Numbered from the stretch's first letter, positions 1 through 7,447 are shown. The stretch: 13,605 nucleotides of DNA from CAZDXJ01 sp964509475 (GCA_964509475.1 CAZDXJ010000061.1:1-13605), one strand, 5' to 3'. The notes: generated by a model not told the origin, from the letters alone. A program made the numbers and translations.

Positions 1-2267
1 ATATTCATACCACCTATGGCGCTTTGTATCACATCCTGCACATCACCGACTGTCAGGCCATAACGAGCAGCAGCCTCGCGGTTGATGTCAAAATCCAGAT
101 AATAACCGCCGACAGTACGATCGCCAAAAGCCGAGGTTGTTTCCGGCAGAGTTTTCATCGCCATTTCAATTTGTTTTGAAACCCGTTGTAAAACAGTCAA
201 GTCAGGACCGGATACTTTAATCCCTATGGCGGTTTTAATTCCGGTTGATAACATATCAATCCGTGTTTTGATTGGCATTGTCCAGGCGTTGGCTAATCCG
301 GGAAAACGGATAGCCTTATCCATTTCCTGCATCAGTTCTTGCGTGGTTTTTTTCGGATCGGGCCATTTTTCCCGAGGTTTTAAACGAACTGTCGTTTCCA
401 TCATTGATAAAGGACTTGCATCGGTTGCTGTTTCAGCGCGGCCTACTTTGCCAAAGACATGATGAACCTCAGGAAATGTTTTTAGAATTTTATCCGTTTG
501 TTGCAATAACTCCTTGGCTTTAGTGATGGATATACCCGGAAATGAAGTCGGCATATATAAAATATCGCCTTCATCCAGTGGTGGCATAAATTCACTACCG
601 GTTTTTGAAAGCGGATAATAGGTTGAGGCCAATAACAAAAGAGCAAGCAGTAAGGTCATTCCCCGAAAACGCATCGCCAGTTTTAAAACTGGCGTATGTA
701 CAACGTGTAAACCCCGGTTAATCGGGTTTTTATTTTCGGGAATCACTTTGCCGCGGATAAAATAACCCATGAGTACCGGCACGACGGTCACGGTTAAAAT
801 CGCCGCCGCCCCCATGGCATAAGACTTGGTGAAGGCCAATGGACTGAACAGTCGTCCTTCTTGCGCCTGCATGGTAAAAATAGGAATGAAGGATACCGTA
901 ATGATTAACAACGAGAAAAACAAAGCCGGTCCAACCTCGCTTGATGCAGCGCGAATGGCTTCCCAGCGTTCCTCTGACGTTAAGTCCCGGTTTTTCTGTT
1001 CCCGCATTTCGGCTAGATGCTTATGGGCGTTTTCAACCATAACGATGGCGCCATCAACCATATCGCCAATGGCAATGGCAATACCGCCTAATGACATAAT
1101 GTTGGCATTCAGGCCTTGATAACGCATGACAATAAACGCGATCAAAATACCTAGCGGCAGGCTGATCACAATCACCAGTGACGAACGCAGATGCAACAAG
1201 AACAGTCCAACCAGAACACTGACAATGATCAGCTCTTGTATCAGCGCACTGTTCAAGGTTTCAACCGCCCGGCCAATCAGATCGCCGCGATCATAGACCG
1301 GGACAATTTCAACACCCGGCGGCAGCCCCTTCTTGAGTTCTTCCAGTTTTGCCTTAACGCCATCAATAGTAGCCCGGGCGTTTTCACCAAAACGCATGAC
1401 GATAATGCCGCCGGCGACTTCGCCTTCACCATTCAATTCAACCAGACCGCGTCGTAATTCCGGTCCTAAATGAATATGAGCTACATCCTGCAAGCGTATT
1501 GGTGTGCCGTTAGCATCTACGCCAACCGGAATCGTTTTCAAATCAGCAATGGATTTGATATAACCCAGGCCTCTGACCATATATTCAGTCTCGGCCATTT
1601 CCACCAGACGACCGCCAACATCATTATTGGAACGTTTAATCGCCTGTTTTACTTTGGACAAGGGAATGTTATAGGCCTCTAATACATTCGGATCTACCTC
1701 AATCTGATATTGCTTGACAAAGCCGCCGACAGAAGCCACTTCAGATACTCCGTGAACAGTTTGCAGCGGGTAACGTAAATACCAGTCCTGTAAAGAGCGT
1801 AATTGAGCTAAATCATGTTGTCCGGTTCTATCGACCAGGGCATATTCATAAACCCAGCCCACCCCGGTTGCATCCGGCCCCAAAACCGGACTGACGCCCT
1901 CTGGTAAACGGTCGCTAATATAATTGAGATATTCCAGTACCCGGGTTCGAGCCCAGTACATATCGGTATCATCTTCAAAAATAATATAGACAAAAGAATA
2001 CCCAAAAAAAGAATATCCGCGCACCACTTTGGATTTAGGCACTGCCAGCATTGCAGTAGTTAATGGATAGGTGACCTGATCTTCAATCACTTGTGGCGCC
2101 TGCCCAGGAAATTCTGTAAACACAATGACCTGGACATCGGACAAATCGGGAATGGCATCCAATGGCATATTTTTATAAGACCAATAGCCGCCTGCTCCCA
2201 GAAGCATGGCAATAATCAGCACGATAATCCGATTTCTGATGACGCCAACGATAATGGAATTAATCAT
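1..2267 (-). CDS. cusA: CusA-type Cu(I)/Ag(I) efflux RND pump (C-terminus cut off by window edge)
   Basis: Inner-membrane, proton-driven RND transporter that moves monovalent copper or silver out of the cell through the CusCBA complex. The first 755 codons are in the window; E. coli CusA has 1047, so about 290 residues lie beyond the edge. The protein opens with MINSIIVGVIRNR and a first membrane segment, followed by periplasmic porter domain and a second membrane block. Key residues fall almost at the E. coli numbers: the metal-binding methionines are M572 (in ILYMPTS), M622 (in SPLSMMETT) and M672 (in RIDMLSTGI), and the membrane proton-relay Asp is D405 (in GDMVDGAIV). These mark the Cu/Ag branch rather than CzcA-type Zn/Co/Cd pumps. 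The start is set by GGAGG at 2274-2278, six bases before the ATG. The ATG overlaps the end of cusB by 8 bases, so the two are probably translationally coupled. I see no frameshift where I checked the reading frame. Confidence 0.95.
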   Translation of the reverse strand, partial: MINSIIVGVIRNRIIVLIIAMLLGAGGYWSYKNMPLDAIPDLSDVQVIVFTEFPGQAPQVIEDQVTYPLTTAMLAVPKSKVVRGYSFFGYSFVYIIFEDDTDMYWARTRVLEYLNYISDRLPEGVSPVLGPDATGVGWVYEYALVDRTGQHDLAQLRSLQDWYLRYPLQTVHGVSEVASVGGFVKQYQIEVDPNVLEAYNIPLSKVKQAIKRSNNDVGGRLVEMAETEYMVRGLGYIKSIADLKTIPVGVDANGTPIRLQDVAHIHLGPELRRGLVELNGEGEVAGGIIVMRFGENARATIDGVKAKLEELKKGLPPGVEIVPVYDRGDLIGRAVETLNSALIQELIIVSVLVGLFLLHLRSSLVIVISLPLGILIAFIVMRYQGLNANIMSLGGIAIAIGDMVDGAIVMVENAHKHLAEMREQKNRDLTSEERWEAIRAASSEVGPALFFSLLIITVSFIPIFTMQAQEGRLFSPLAFTKSYAMGAAAILTVTVVPVLMGYFIRGKVIPENKNPINRGLHVVHTPVLKLAMRFRGMTLLLALLLLASTYYPLSKTGSEFMPPLDEGDILYMPTSFPGISITKAKELLQQTDKILKTFPEVHHVFGKVGRAETATDASPLSMMETTVRLKPREKWPDPKKTTQELMQEMDKAIRFPGLANAWTMPIKTRIDMLSTGIKTAIGIKVSGPDLTVLQRVSKQIEMAMKTLPETTSAFGDRTVGGYYLDFDINREAAARYGLTVGDVQDVIQSAIGGMN

Positions 2268-3870
2268 TATGCGCCTCCATTTGATGGTTCATATGCTTCA
2301 TATGATCCATCGAAGAATGCTTCGACATATCCGCGGGTTGTTCCATGGAGTGGTTTTTGTAATGATTCGATACTTCAGGCTGGTCATGCATTTTCATCAT
2401 CATTTCGGTATGTTTACCGGAAGAGCCGCTACTTTTTCCTTTGTCATTGACTGGTTTGGTCACAGCGGGTTTGGCGCTTTGTTGTTTCATGCTTCCTGCT
2501 GCATCCAGCATTTTAGCGGTAGCTTCACGCAGTTTTGATTCAGAATCAATCAGGAACTGTGCTGACGTAACGACTTCTTCGCCTTCTTTAATACCTTCCA
2601 GTACGGCAATTTTGCCGTTGGAAGACAAACCTAATTTGACAATACGCGGCTCAAATTTACCGTGACCGCGCACAATAAAGACTTGGGTGCGGGTACCGGA
2701 GCGGATAACGGCTTCGGGCGGGATAACGATTGCATTCACCTGTTTGCTGGCATAAATGGATATTTCGGCAAACATATCGGGTTTTAACAGTAATTCCGGG
2801 TTTTCAAAAACCAGCCGTACTTTGATAGTACGGGTTTTGGCTTCGGCATAAGGATAGATATAAGCCACATGACCCTTGAAGGTTTTACCGGGCACGCCGA
2901 TCAACTGCATATCCACGGTATCGCCTTCTCTCACCCAGGGTAATTCATATTCATAAATATCGGCATAAACCCAGACTGTACTCAAATCAGCAATCATGTA
3001 GATTTCCGTCTCAGGCGTTACATATTGCCCTTCGCGTGCGCCGATATTCATAACAATGCCGGCTGCCGGTGAATGAATGTGCAGATTCTTTTTGATTTTA
3101 TGGGTGCGTTCCAGTTCACGGATTTGATGTGTCGGAACATCCAGTAATTGCAGGCGTTCACGGGAGCTGGCCACCAATTCTTTGGCGCCGCGGCGGATAT
3201 CTTCAATGGGACTTTTTTCCAGCGCTTTCAGGTTATTTAACGCCAGCAGATATTCTTCTTGGGTAGTCACTAATTGTGGCGAATAAATACTTAACAAGTC
3301 AGTATCTTTTTTTACCCATTGGCCGGTTTTATCAACATGCAGTCGATCAATCCAGCCTTCTATTTTTGGATGTAAACGCACCAGTACTTCTTCATTATAG
3401 TCAACCCGGCCGACTGCCCGGATAGTATGGGAGAGTGTGCTTCTAACCGCCTTGGTGGTGCGCACGGCTATTTGCTGTACTACTGTACCGTCGATTTTGA
3501 CAGTGCCGCTGGGTTCATCATCGTCGCTGTTATCCGCATAAACCGGCACATAATCCATACCCATAGAATCCTTGGCTGGTACTGGTGAGGTAACTGAGGG
3601 ATTCATCGGACTGCGATAAAACAGAATTTTCCGTTCTTTGGGTTTGTCCGCTTCGGCATAAACTGGCACATAATCCATACCCATGGAATCCTTGGCCGGC
3701 ACCGGTGAGGTAACCGATGGGTTCATGGGGTTGCGATAAAACAATATTTTTCTTTCGGAAGCACTTGTGGCGTGTTGTTCGTCGGCTTGTTTAGAATTGG
3801 CTAACCAATAGCCGCCGGCCAATCCTATAGCAAGCGCCAGCGGGGTCATCATCAATAAGCTCTTATTCAT
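2260..3870 (-). CDS. cusB: CusB-type periplasmic adaptor with duplicated metal-binding module and His/Met-rich tail
   Basis: Membrane fusion protein of the Cus complex, linking the CusA pump to the outer-membrane channel and passing metal to the pump. At 536 residues it is longer than E. coli CusB (about 407). An N-terminal hydrophobic stretch (about 7-25) acts as signal or anchor. Two near-identical modules follow at 39-72 and 79-112, each with the Met pattern PM...SMGM (M49/M63/M65 and M89/M103/M105), equivalent to the CusB metal site M49/M64/M66. The barrel and hairpin adaptor core covers roughly 125-450. The last 51 residues (486-536) contain 9 His and 10 Met, a likely soft-metal-binding tail. 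A purine-rich ribosome site (AAGGAAG) precedes the ATG, which overlaps the cusC stop by 8 bases. No cusF chaperone gene is visible; the tail might serve that role, but this is inference. Confidence 0.93.
   Translation of the reverse strand: MNKSLLMMTPLALAIGLAGGYWLANSKQADEQHATSASERKILFYRNPMNPSVTSPVPAKDSMGMDYVPVYAEADKPKERKILFYRSPMNPSVTSPVPAKDSMGMDYVPVYADNSDDDEPSGTVKIDGTVVQQIAVRTTKAVRSTLSHTIRAVGRVDYNEEVLVRLHPKIEGWIDRLHVDKTGQWVKKDTDLLSIYSPQLVTTQEEYLLALNNLKALEKSPIEDIRRGAKELVASSRERLQLLDVPTHQIRELERTHKIKKNLHIHSPAAGIVMNIGAREGQYVTPETEIYMIADLSTVWVYADIYEYELPWVREGDTVDMQLIGVPGKTFKGHVAYIYPYAEAKTRTIKVRLVFENPELLLKPDMFAEISIYASKQVNAIVIPPEAVIRSGTRTQVFIVRGHGKFEPRIVKLGLSSNGKIAVLEGIKEGEEVVTSAQFLIDSESKLREATAKMLDAAGSMKQQSAKPAVTKPVNDKGKSSGSSGKHTEMMMKMHDQPEVSNHYKNHSMEQPADMSKHSSMDHMKHMNHQMEAHND
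3536..3757 (-). repeat. 120-base-period tandem duplication inside cusB
   Basis: Two copies of about 100 bases, 3536-3637 and 3656-3757, start exactly 120 bases (40 codons) apart. By eye they differ at about 15 of 100 bases, yet the encoded 34-residue modules differ at only one residue (Asn47 against Ser87). Most differences are therefore synonymous, which suggests an old duplication with both copies kept under selection rather than a recent replication slip. Confidence 0.9.
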
Positions 3871-5140
3871 AAATGTCTTCCTTGCCGATCATGGCAGTCA
3901 GTTGTGCCAACGCCTGGTTAGCTTCAGTTAAAACTTTCCAGTATTGGATTTCATAGTTGTATAAAGTGATTTGGCTGCGCACCAGGTTGAGGAAATCGAC
4001 CTTGTCCACCTGATAGCCTGCGAGCATGGATGCCACGGTCTGTCTTGCCTGTGGAATGATGCCGCTTTTATATAACACCGTCTGGTTTTTAGATTGCCGA
4101 AAATCACTGGTGGCTTTTGAAATGTCAGCACGCACCTTATCCCACTCATCCTGTAAGTCATATTTTCGTTGTATCAATTCACGGCTGCGCTGATCGACAG
4201 CTTTGCTTTGTTTGGTGGAAAAATAGAGGGGTACGGTCATACTGAGTTTCATGGTAAGAAAATCCGCTCTATCCTGGTTGGCCAGGGTATTATCTCGGCC
4301 GCCGTAATAAGCGCCGACTTCAAAGTCTGGATAATAATCTTTTTTCGCCAGATCAAGTCGTGATTTTGCGGCGTTGATTTTTTCACGCTTTGCAGCCAGT
4401 AATGCCCGATATTGGTCAGCCTGTTCAAATAATAGGGAATCAGCCAGTAAATCGGGCAATTGTTCGGTGACCTTTACCGGAATACGGATTTTGTTATCTG
4501 CCGGGATATCGAGTAATGCATTTAATTGCGCCTCGGCATTTTCCCGGGCGCCGATAAGCACTAATTCGGTATCAAACAGTTTGGATAATTCCAGTTGAGC
4601 CAATAAAACATCCTGTTGCAAACCTTCGCCGACTTCATATTTGGTTTGCGCGATTTCGACAAATTGACGTAGCAAATCCTGATTGACATGGATGATTTCA
4701 ATGGCGCGATCCAGATAATAAAGCACCCACCAGATTTTTTTGACATCGCGTAGTAACAGCCAGCGAATCTCAGTGACATCGTGTGAGGCGGCTTGTGCTT
4801 CATAATCGGCTGCCTGTTCACGCAGGGCTAGTTTTCCGGGGAACGGAATAGCCTGGGAAATACCGCCCTGTAACTGGGTCATATTTTCCTGACGGGTATC
4901 AAAGGTATCGACCGGTAGGTTCAAAGAATTAAAACTGATTACAGGATCAGGCAAAGTGCCGACCTGTGAAGGTATTGCCGCCAGCGCTTCAGAGCGGGCC
5001 TGAATCGCCGCCAGACTGGGGTTGTCTTTGACAGCGATAGTGAGCGCCGCTTGCAGCGTTAATTCATGATCATCAGCCTGCGCCAGGGCGGATAAAAATT
5101 GCAGCACCAAAATCAGCGCTGTTTTGTTGGGTAAATGCAT
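3863..5140 (-). CDS. cusC: CusC-type outer-membrane efflux channel (TolC family)
   Basis: Outer-membrane factor that forms the exit duct of the tripartite CusCBA pump. The 425-residue length suits the TolC/OEP family. It has a signal peptide (residues 1-22, probable cleavage after Ala-Gln-Ala) and two OEP-type helical repeats, with family-typical patterns such as SQAIPFPGKL near 93-102, YEVGEGLQQDVLLAQ near 169-183, and YQVDKVDFLNLV near the C-terminus. There is no Cys near the cleavage site, so unlike E. coli CusC it does not look like a lipoprotein. The start is supported by TGAGGAC a few bases upstream of the ATG. It is the first gene of the C-B-A order. Naming it CusC rather than a generic CzcC-like channel rests on the clearly copper/silver-type CusA downstream. 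Confidence 0.88.
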   Translation of the reverse strand: MHLPNKTALILVLQFLSALAQADDHELTLQAALTIAVKDNPSLAAIQARSEALAAIPSQVGTLPDPVISFNSLNLPVDTFDTRQENMTQLQGGISQAIPFPGKLALREQAADYEAQAASHDVTEIRWLLLRDVKKIWWVLYYLDRAIEIIHVNQDLLRQFVEIAQTKYEVGEGLQQDVLLAQLELSKLFDTELVLIGARENAEAQLNALLDIPADNKIRIPVKVTEQLPDLLADSLLFEQADQYRALLAAKREKINAAKSRLDLAKKDYYPDFEVGAYYGGRDNTLANQDRADFLTMKLSMTVPLYFSTKQSKAVDQRSRELIQRKYDLQDEWDKVRADISKATSDFRQSKNQTVLYKSGIIPQARQTVASMLAGYQVDKVDFLNLVRSQITLYNYEIQYWKVLTEANQALAQLTAMIGKEDIYE

Positions 5141-5216
5141 GATGTCCTCATAACATACGAAATAAAATACCGGAAAAAACCGGAATGTGATTTAGAGAAT
5201 GATCCGTATAACCAAG

Positions 5217-5246
5217 ACTATAAGCTAATAGTTTTCAGTCTGCCAG
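5217..5246 (-). promoter_or_regulatory. Candidate cus operon promoter with palindromic operator
   Basis: Positions 5217-5232 form a 16-base palindrome (ACTATAAGCTAATAGT on the plus strand) with only one mismatched pair position per arm. Read on the minus strand, one arm doubles as a -10 (TATAGT, 5217-5222), with a -35-like CTGGCA at 5241-5246 and an 18-base spacer. The element sits about 80 bases before the cusC ATG. A long spacer carrying a dyad resembles MerR-type metal promoters, but the bases do not match the known CueR or CusR boxes, so the regulator is unknown. The 235 bases between cusC and the small upstream gene hold nothing else I can support. Confidence 0.3.
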
Positions 5247-5375
5247 GAGTGGTTACAGAAACAACTGTACGGGCGTTTCGTTCCTGTTTGAAATGTTAAA
5301 AACCAGTCCTTACAAAGCGGATATCAATAACAGCTAAAGGGCAGGGCTCTTGGTATCGGACGCACTTCTCCTCTG

Positions 5376-5738
5376 TCAGAGGATCAGTATAGGGGGTCTT
5401 AGATCAGGTGTAAGAATGGTATTGTCGAATGATTGGTATTCAAAGCTGGAATAGTCGCTTGCTTCTGCCGCCTCCATTGATACTATGGAGGCAACTATGC
5501 CATCGCCACCGCAGGCATGAAAAGAACAACTGCCGCTAACATGGCAGTGCATGTCACTGAACTCATGCTCAGGGAGATTTTGATCAGTCTGCGAATGAAT
5601 ATCAGTAGCAGACGAGACCAATTTATCAGTAACGTGCTGAACGGACAACATCATACCGGCGCATTGACTGAACGCCGAGGCAACAGGAGCTATTGCCATC
5701 ATAAGTATGAGTAAAATTGAAATACGTTGTCGCGACAT
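5376..5738 (-). CDS. Small exported Cys/His-rich protein upstream of cusCBA
   Basis: I do not recognise a named family. The 120-residue product has a clear signal peptide (MSRQRISILLILMMAIAPVASA, probable cleavage after residue 22), so it should act in the periplasm. The mature part carries potential metal ligands: C26, then H64, C65, H66, C71, H74 and C76 in the stretch MHCHVSGSCSFHACGG. It ends in the short motif LRPPILIL. Small Cys/His-rich exported proteins with a terminal RPPI-like motif are, as I recall, common next to cus/czc/cop operons, where they are presumed to bind metal. It lies on the same strand as cusC, 235 bases upstream, and could be co-transcribed with it. A good promoter with a Fur-like box lies just upstream. 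The ribosome site is weak. It could instead be a regulatory leader peptide gene, but the signal peptide and motif argue for a real product. Confidence 0.72.
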   Translation of the reverse strand: MSRQRISILLILMMAIAPVASAFSQCAGMMLSVQHVTDKLVSSATDIHSQTDQNLPEHEFSDMHCHVSGSCSFHACGGDGIVASIVSMEAAEASDYSSFEYQSFDNTILTPDLRPPILIL

Positions 5739-5768
5739 TGCAATATGCTTGAGTTATTTATGAGTGCA

Positions 5769-5797
5769 AATATAGACTAATTGAGAATTATTTTCAA
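5769..5797 (-). promoter_or_regulatory. Promoter with Fur-like box for the small Cys/His-rich gene
   Basis: On the minus strand, TTGAAA (5792-5797) and TATATT (5769-5774) are separated by exactly 17 bases, a strong sigma-70 arrangement. It predicts a start near 5762 and a leader of about 24 bases before the ATG at 5738. The interval 5782-5796 reads TGAAAATAATTCTCA on the minus strand, matching the 7-1-7 Fur consensus TGATAATNATTATCA at 12 of 14 defined positions. It overlaps the -35 and most of the spacer, where a bound repressor would block RNA polymerase. Regulation by Fur (or a relative such as Zur) is inferred from the match alone. Confidence 0.6.
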
Positions 5798-5902
5798 ATT
5801 AAATTCTGTCATTGTATTTTACTCGGTCGTCATATATGTGAATGTCTTCAAAGTATGATAACGGCTGGATTTGCTTTCTCGGATATTCGTCGTATTATTA
5901 TT

Positions 5903-5926
5903 AAAACGGCGCTCGCTCTCCGTTTT
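5903..5926. other. Inverted repeat, weak terminator-like hairpin
   Basis: AAAACGG (5903-5909) pairs with CCGTTTT (5920-5926) around a 10-base loop, and the T-run is part of the 3' arm. Only three of the seven pairs are G-C, so it would be a weak terminator on either strand. No gene ends here, so its role is unclear. Confidence 0.3.
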
Positions 5927-5966
5927 GTCTGAAAGTGGTTACTTTGGAATTTTAACATTGTGGGGT

Positions 5967-6104
5967 CGGGTAATTTATGTATTACCCGTTAAACCTGGAA
6001 AGATAGTGGTTTCACTGCGCCTACAGGTTTTTGCTTCTGCAAAACCTGTATTTCCTACCTCCGTGTGGGGCAAAAAAATCTTTGCTTCACCCTTGTAGGT
6101 TTAA
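5967..6104 (+). other. Cluster of nested stems; candidate structured RNA or palindromic element
   Basis: This gene-free stretch folds into several perfect or near-perfect stems. CGGGTAAT (5967-5974) pairs with ATTACCCG (5981-5988). Immediately after it, TTAAACCT (5989-5996) pairs with AGGTTTAA (6097-6104), closing a junction. Inside lie a 4-pair hairpin (5005-type spacing: 6005-6008 with 6013-6016), a 12-pair stem with one bulged T and a TTCT loop (6022-6034 with 6039-6050), and a 10-pair stem including two G-U pairs (6065-6074 with 6081-6090). A competing pair CCTAC/GTAGG (6054-6058, 6095-6099) is also possible. The arrangement suggests a leader RNA, small RNA or riboswitch-like element about 100 bases upstream of the receptor gene, but a REP-like palindromic DNA element is an alternative. 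I could not match it to a known riboswitch. Confidence 0.4.
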
Positions 6105-6205
6105 GTGGATATTTTTTGGAAGTGTTGTGGAATCAAAGCTTGTGGCAGAGCTCGTGAGTAACTGATTTTTCCAGATCAAATAGGAAAGGGGGATAGGAGA
6201 AGAGA

Positions 6206-7447
6206 GTGGTGAATTTTCTCAAGTTACCGGGTAAGCCTGTTTTTTTTACATTTTTATTGCTGATAGTTTTTTTATTGGCAGGCTTGCTATTGTCAGTTGG
6301 AAATAGAGAACCGGCAACGGTAAGGGTTGGCATACTGCATTCATTAACCGGCACTATGGCGTTTAGTGAAAAGCCTCTGGTTGATGCCTTGTTACTGGCA
6401 ATTGATGAAGTCAATCAGCAGGGAGGAGTGTTAGGTAAAAAAATTGAGGCGGTGATTGTTGATGGTCAATCTGACTGGGAAGAATTTGCCAGGCAGGCGG
6501 AACGATTGATTGTAGAAGAAAAAGTAGCGGTTATTTTCGGTTGCTGGACCTCGGCTTGTCGCAAGGCAATTAAACCGGTGGTTGAAAAGTATCAACAATT
6601 ACTGTTCTATCCGCTTCAGTATGAAGGTATGGAAGCTTCCCCGGATATTGTTTATACCGGGGCAGTCGCAAATCAACAAATCACACCGAGTATTCACTGG
6701 GCATTTGAGCATTTGGGAAAAAAGTTTTATTTACTGGGGTCTGATTATATTTTTCCGAGAACAGCTAATTTGATCATTAAGGATTTGGTGTTGGCGCAAC
6801 AAGGTGAAGTAGTGGCTGAACGCTATCTGCCTTTAGGTGAGGACAATATGGAGGAAGTTATTGCCGATATTGCTGTCAAACGGCCGGATGTGATTATTAA
6901 CTCCATTAATGGGGATAGTAATATTGCTTTTTTTAAGGCTTTGCAGCAGATTAAGAAGATTCCGGTTATTTCTTACAGTATTGCCGAACCGGAACTGGCT
7001 CAGATTGGTTCACAATACGTTCAAGGTCATTATGCGGTCTGGAGTTATTTTCAATCGAGTCCACGACCTGAAAATCATACGTTTATCAAAAAATTTAAAC
7101 AGTATTACGGTCAGGATGTTTTGCTTAATGACCCAATGGAAGCTAGTTATATTGGCGTGAAGTTATGGGCAAAAGCGGTTGAACATGCCCATTCACTGGA
7201 TCCGCAACGTATTAAAACAGTCATTGGCTATGTGACATTGAATGCCCCGGAAGGTATTGTCAGTGTGGATGCACAGACACATCATTTATGGAAAACAATA
7301 CAGATTGCCCAGGTTCGAGATGATGGCCAATTTGATATTGTCTGGCAGTCGGAAAAACCACTGCGACCCGAGCCTTTTCCATTCTGGCGTAATCCGCGGG
7401 ATTGGTTATATCTGCAAATGTTGCTGACTGCAGAGATTAAAAAATGA
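6206..7447 (+). CDS. UrtA/AmiC-like periplasmic ligand-binding protein, probable receptor for the adjacent sensor
   Basis: Type I periplasmic binding protein of the branched-chain amino acid/urea/amide family (Peripla_BP_5/6). The 413-residue protein has an N-terminal hydrophobic segment (about 12-30, no lipobox Cys), so it is exported or membrane-anchored. Family hallmarks are VGILHSLTGTMAFSE (41-55), VIFGCWTSACRKAIKPV (109-125), LLFYPLQYEGMEASPDIVY (132-150) and LLGSDYIFPR (176-185). The C-terminal WQSEKPLRPEPF (380-391) recalls the amide sensor AmiC. Family knowledge points to urea, short amides or a similar small polar ligand, but the ligand cannot be read from the sequence. The start is GTG: AGGAGA at 6195-6200 fits either GTG 6206 or the adjacent GTG 6209. 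No urtBCDE permease or ATPase genes follow. The stop overlaps the sensor start in ATGA, so the protein more likely senses than imports. Confidence 0.88.
   Translation: MVNFLKLPGKPVFFTFLLLIVFLLAGLLLSVGNREPATVRVGILHSLTGTMAFSEKPLVDALLLAIDEVNQQGGVLGKKIEAVIVDGQSDWEEFARQAERLIVEEKVAVIFGCWTSACRKAIKPVVEKYQQLLFYPLQYEGMEASPDIVYTGAVANQQITPSIHWAFEHLGKKFYLLGSDYIFPRTANLIIKDLVLAQQGEVVAERYLPLGEDNMEEVIADIAVKRPDVIINSINGDSNIAFFKALQQIKKIPVISYSIAEPELAQIGSQYVQGHYAVWSYFQSSPRPENHTFIKKFKQYYGQDVLLNDPMEASYIGVKLWAKAVEHAHSLDPQRIKTVIGYVTLNAPEGIVSVDAQTHHLWKTIQIAQVRDDGQFDIVWQSEKPLRPEPFPFWRNPRDWLYLQMLLTAEIKK

Larger units (their letters stand above)
5799..6205. other. Intergenic region of about 400 bases
   Basis: This stretch separates the divergent small Cys/His-rich gene from the receptor-sensor operon. 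Besides the two hairpin elements listed separately, I see no convincing gene. One 75-codon frame (5871-6098) runs through the stems and has no family resemblance. From 6105 to 6205 the sequence is AT-rich with a T-run at 6112-6117 and then the receptor ribosome site. I could not find a plus-strand promoter that I would defend; the receptor operon must start somewhere in this interval or upstream of the stems. Confidence 0.5.

Noticed and set aside
826..1682. Several plus-strand frames of 70-97 codons inside cusA
   Set aside because: They lie opposite a continuous, conserved RND pump frame with its key residues in place.
2091..2665. Plus-strand reading frames opposite the cusA/cusB junction, one rich in Met and His
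   Set aside because: They are mirror images of the His/Met codons of the real CusB tail; no ribosome sites or family resemblance.
5370..5382. CCTCTG/CAGAGG inverted repeat at the stop codon of the small exported gene, as a terminator
   Set aside because: One-base loop and no T-run on the transcribed strand, so not a credible terminator.
5871..6098. 75-codon plus-strand frame in the intergenic region
   Set aside because: It runs through the inverted repeats, shows no recognisable motif and has no clear ribosome site.
5860..6205. Guanidine (ykkC) or cyclic di-GMP (GEMM) riboswitch, tempting because of the UrtA-like and GGDEF/EAL genes downstream
   Set aside because: I looked for the conserved cores of these classes and could not find them; the stems here do not match.
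6133..6414. 93-codon minus-strand frame overlapping the start of the receptor gene
   Set aside because: Mostly antisense to the conserved N-terminus of the binding protein.
6206..7447. True urea ABC transporter gene urtA
   Set aside because: No urtBCDE genes follow; the next gene is a coupled sensor. The family match alone does not justify the symbol.
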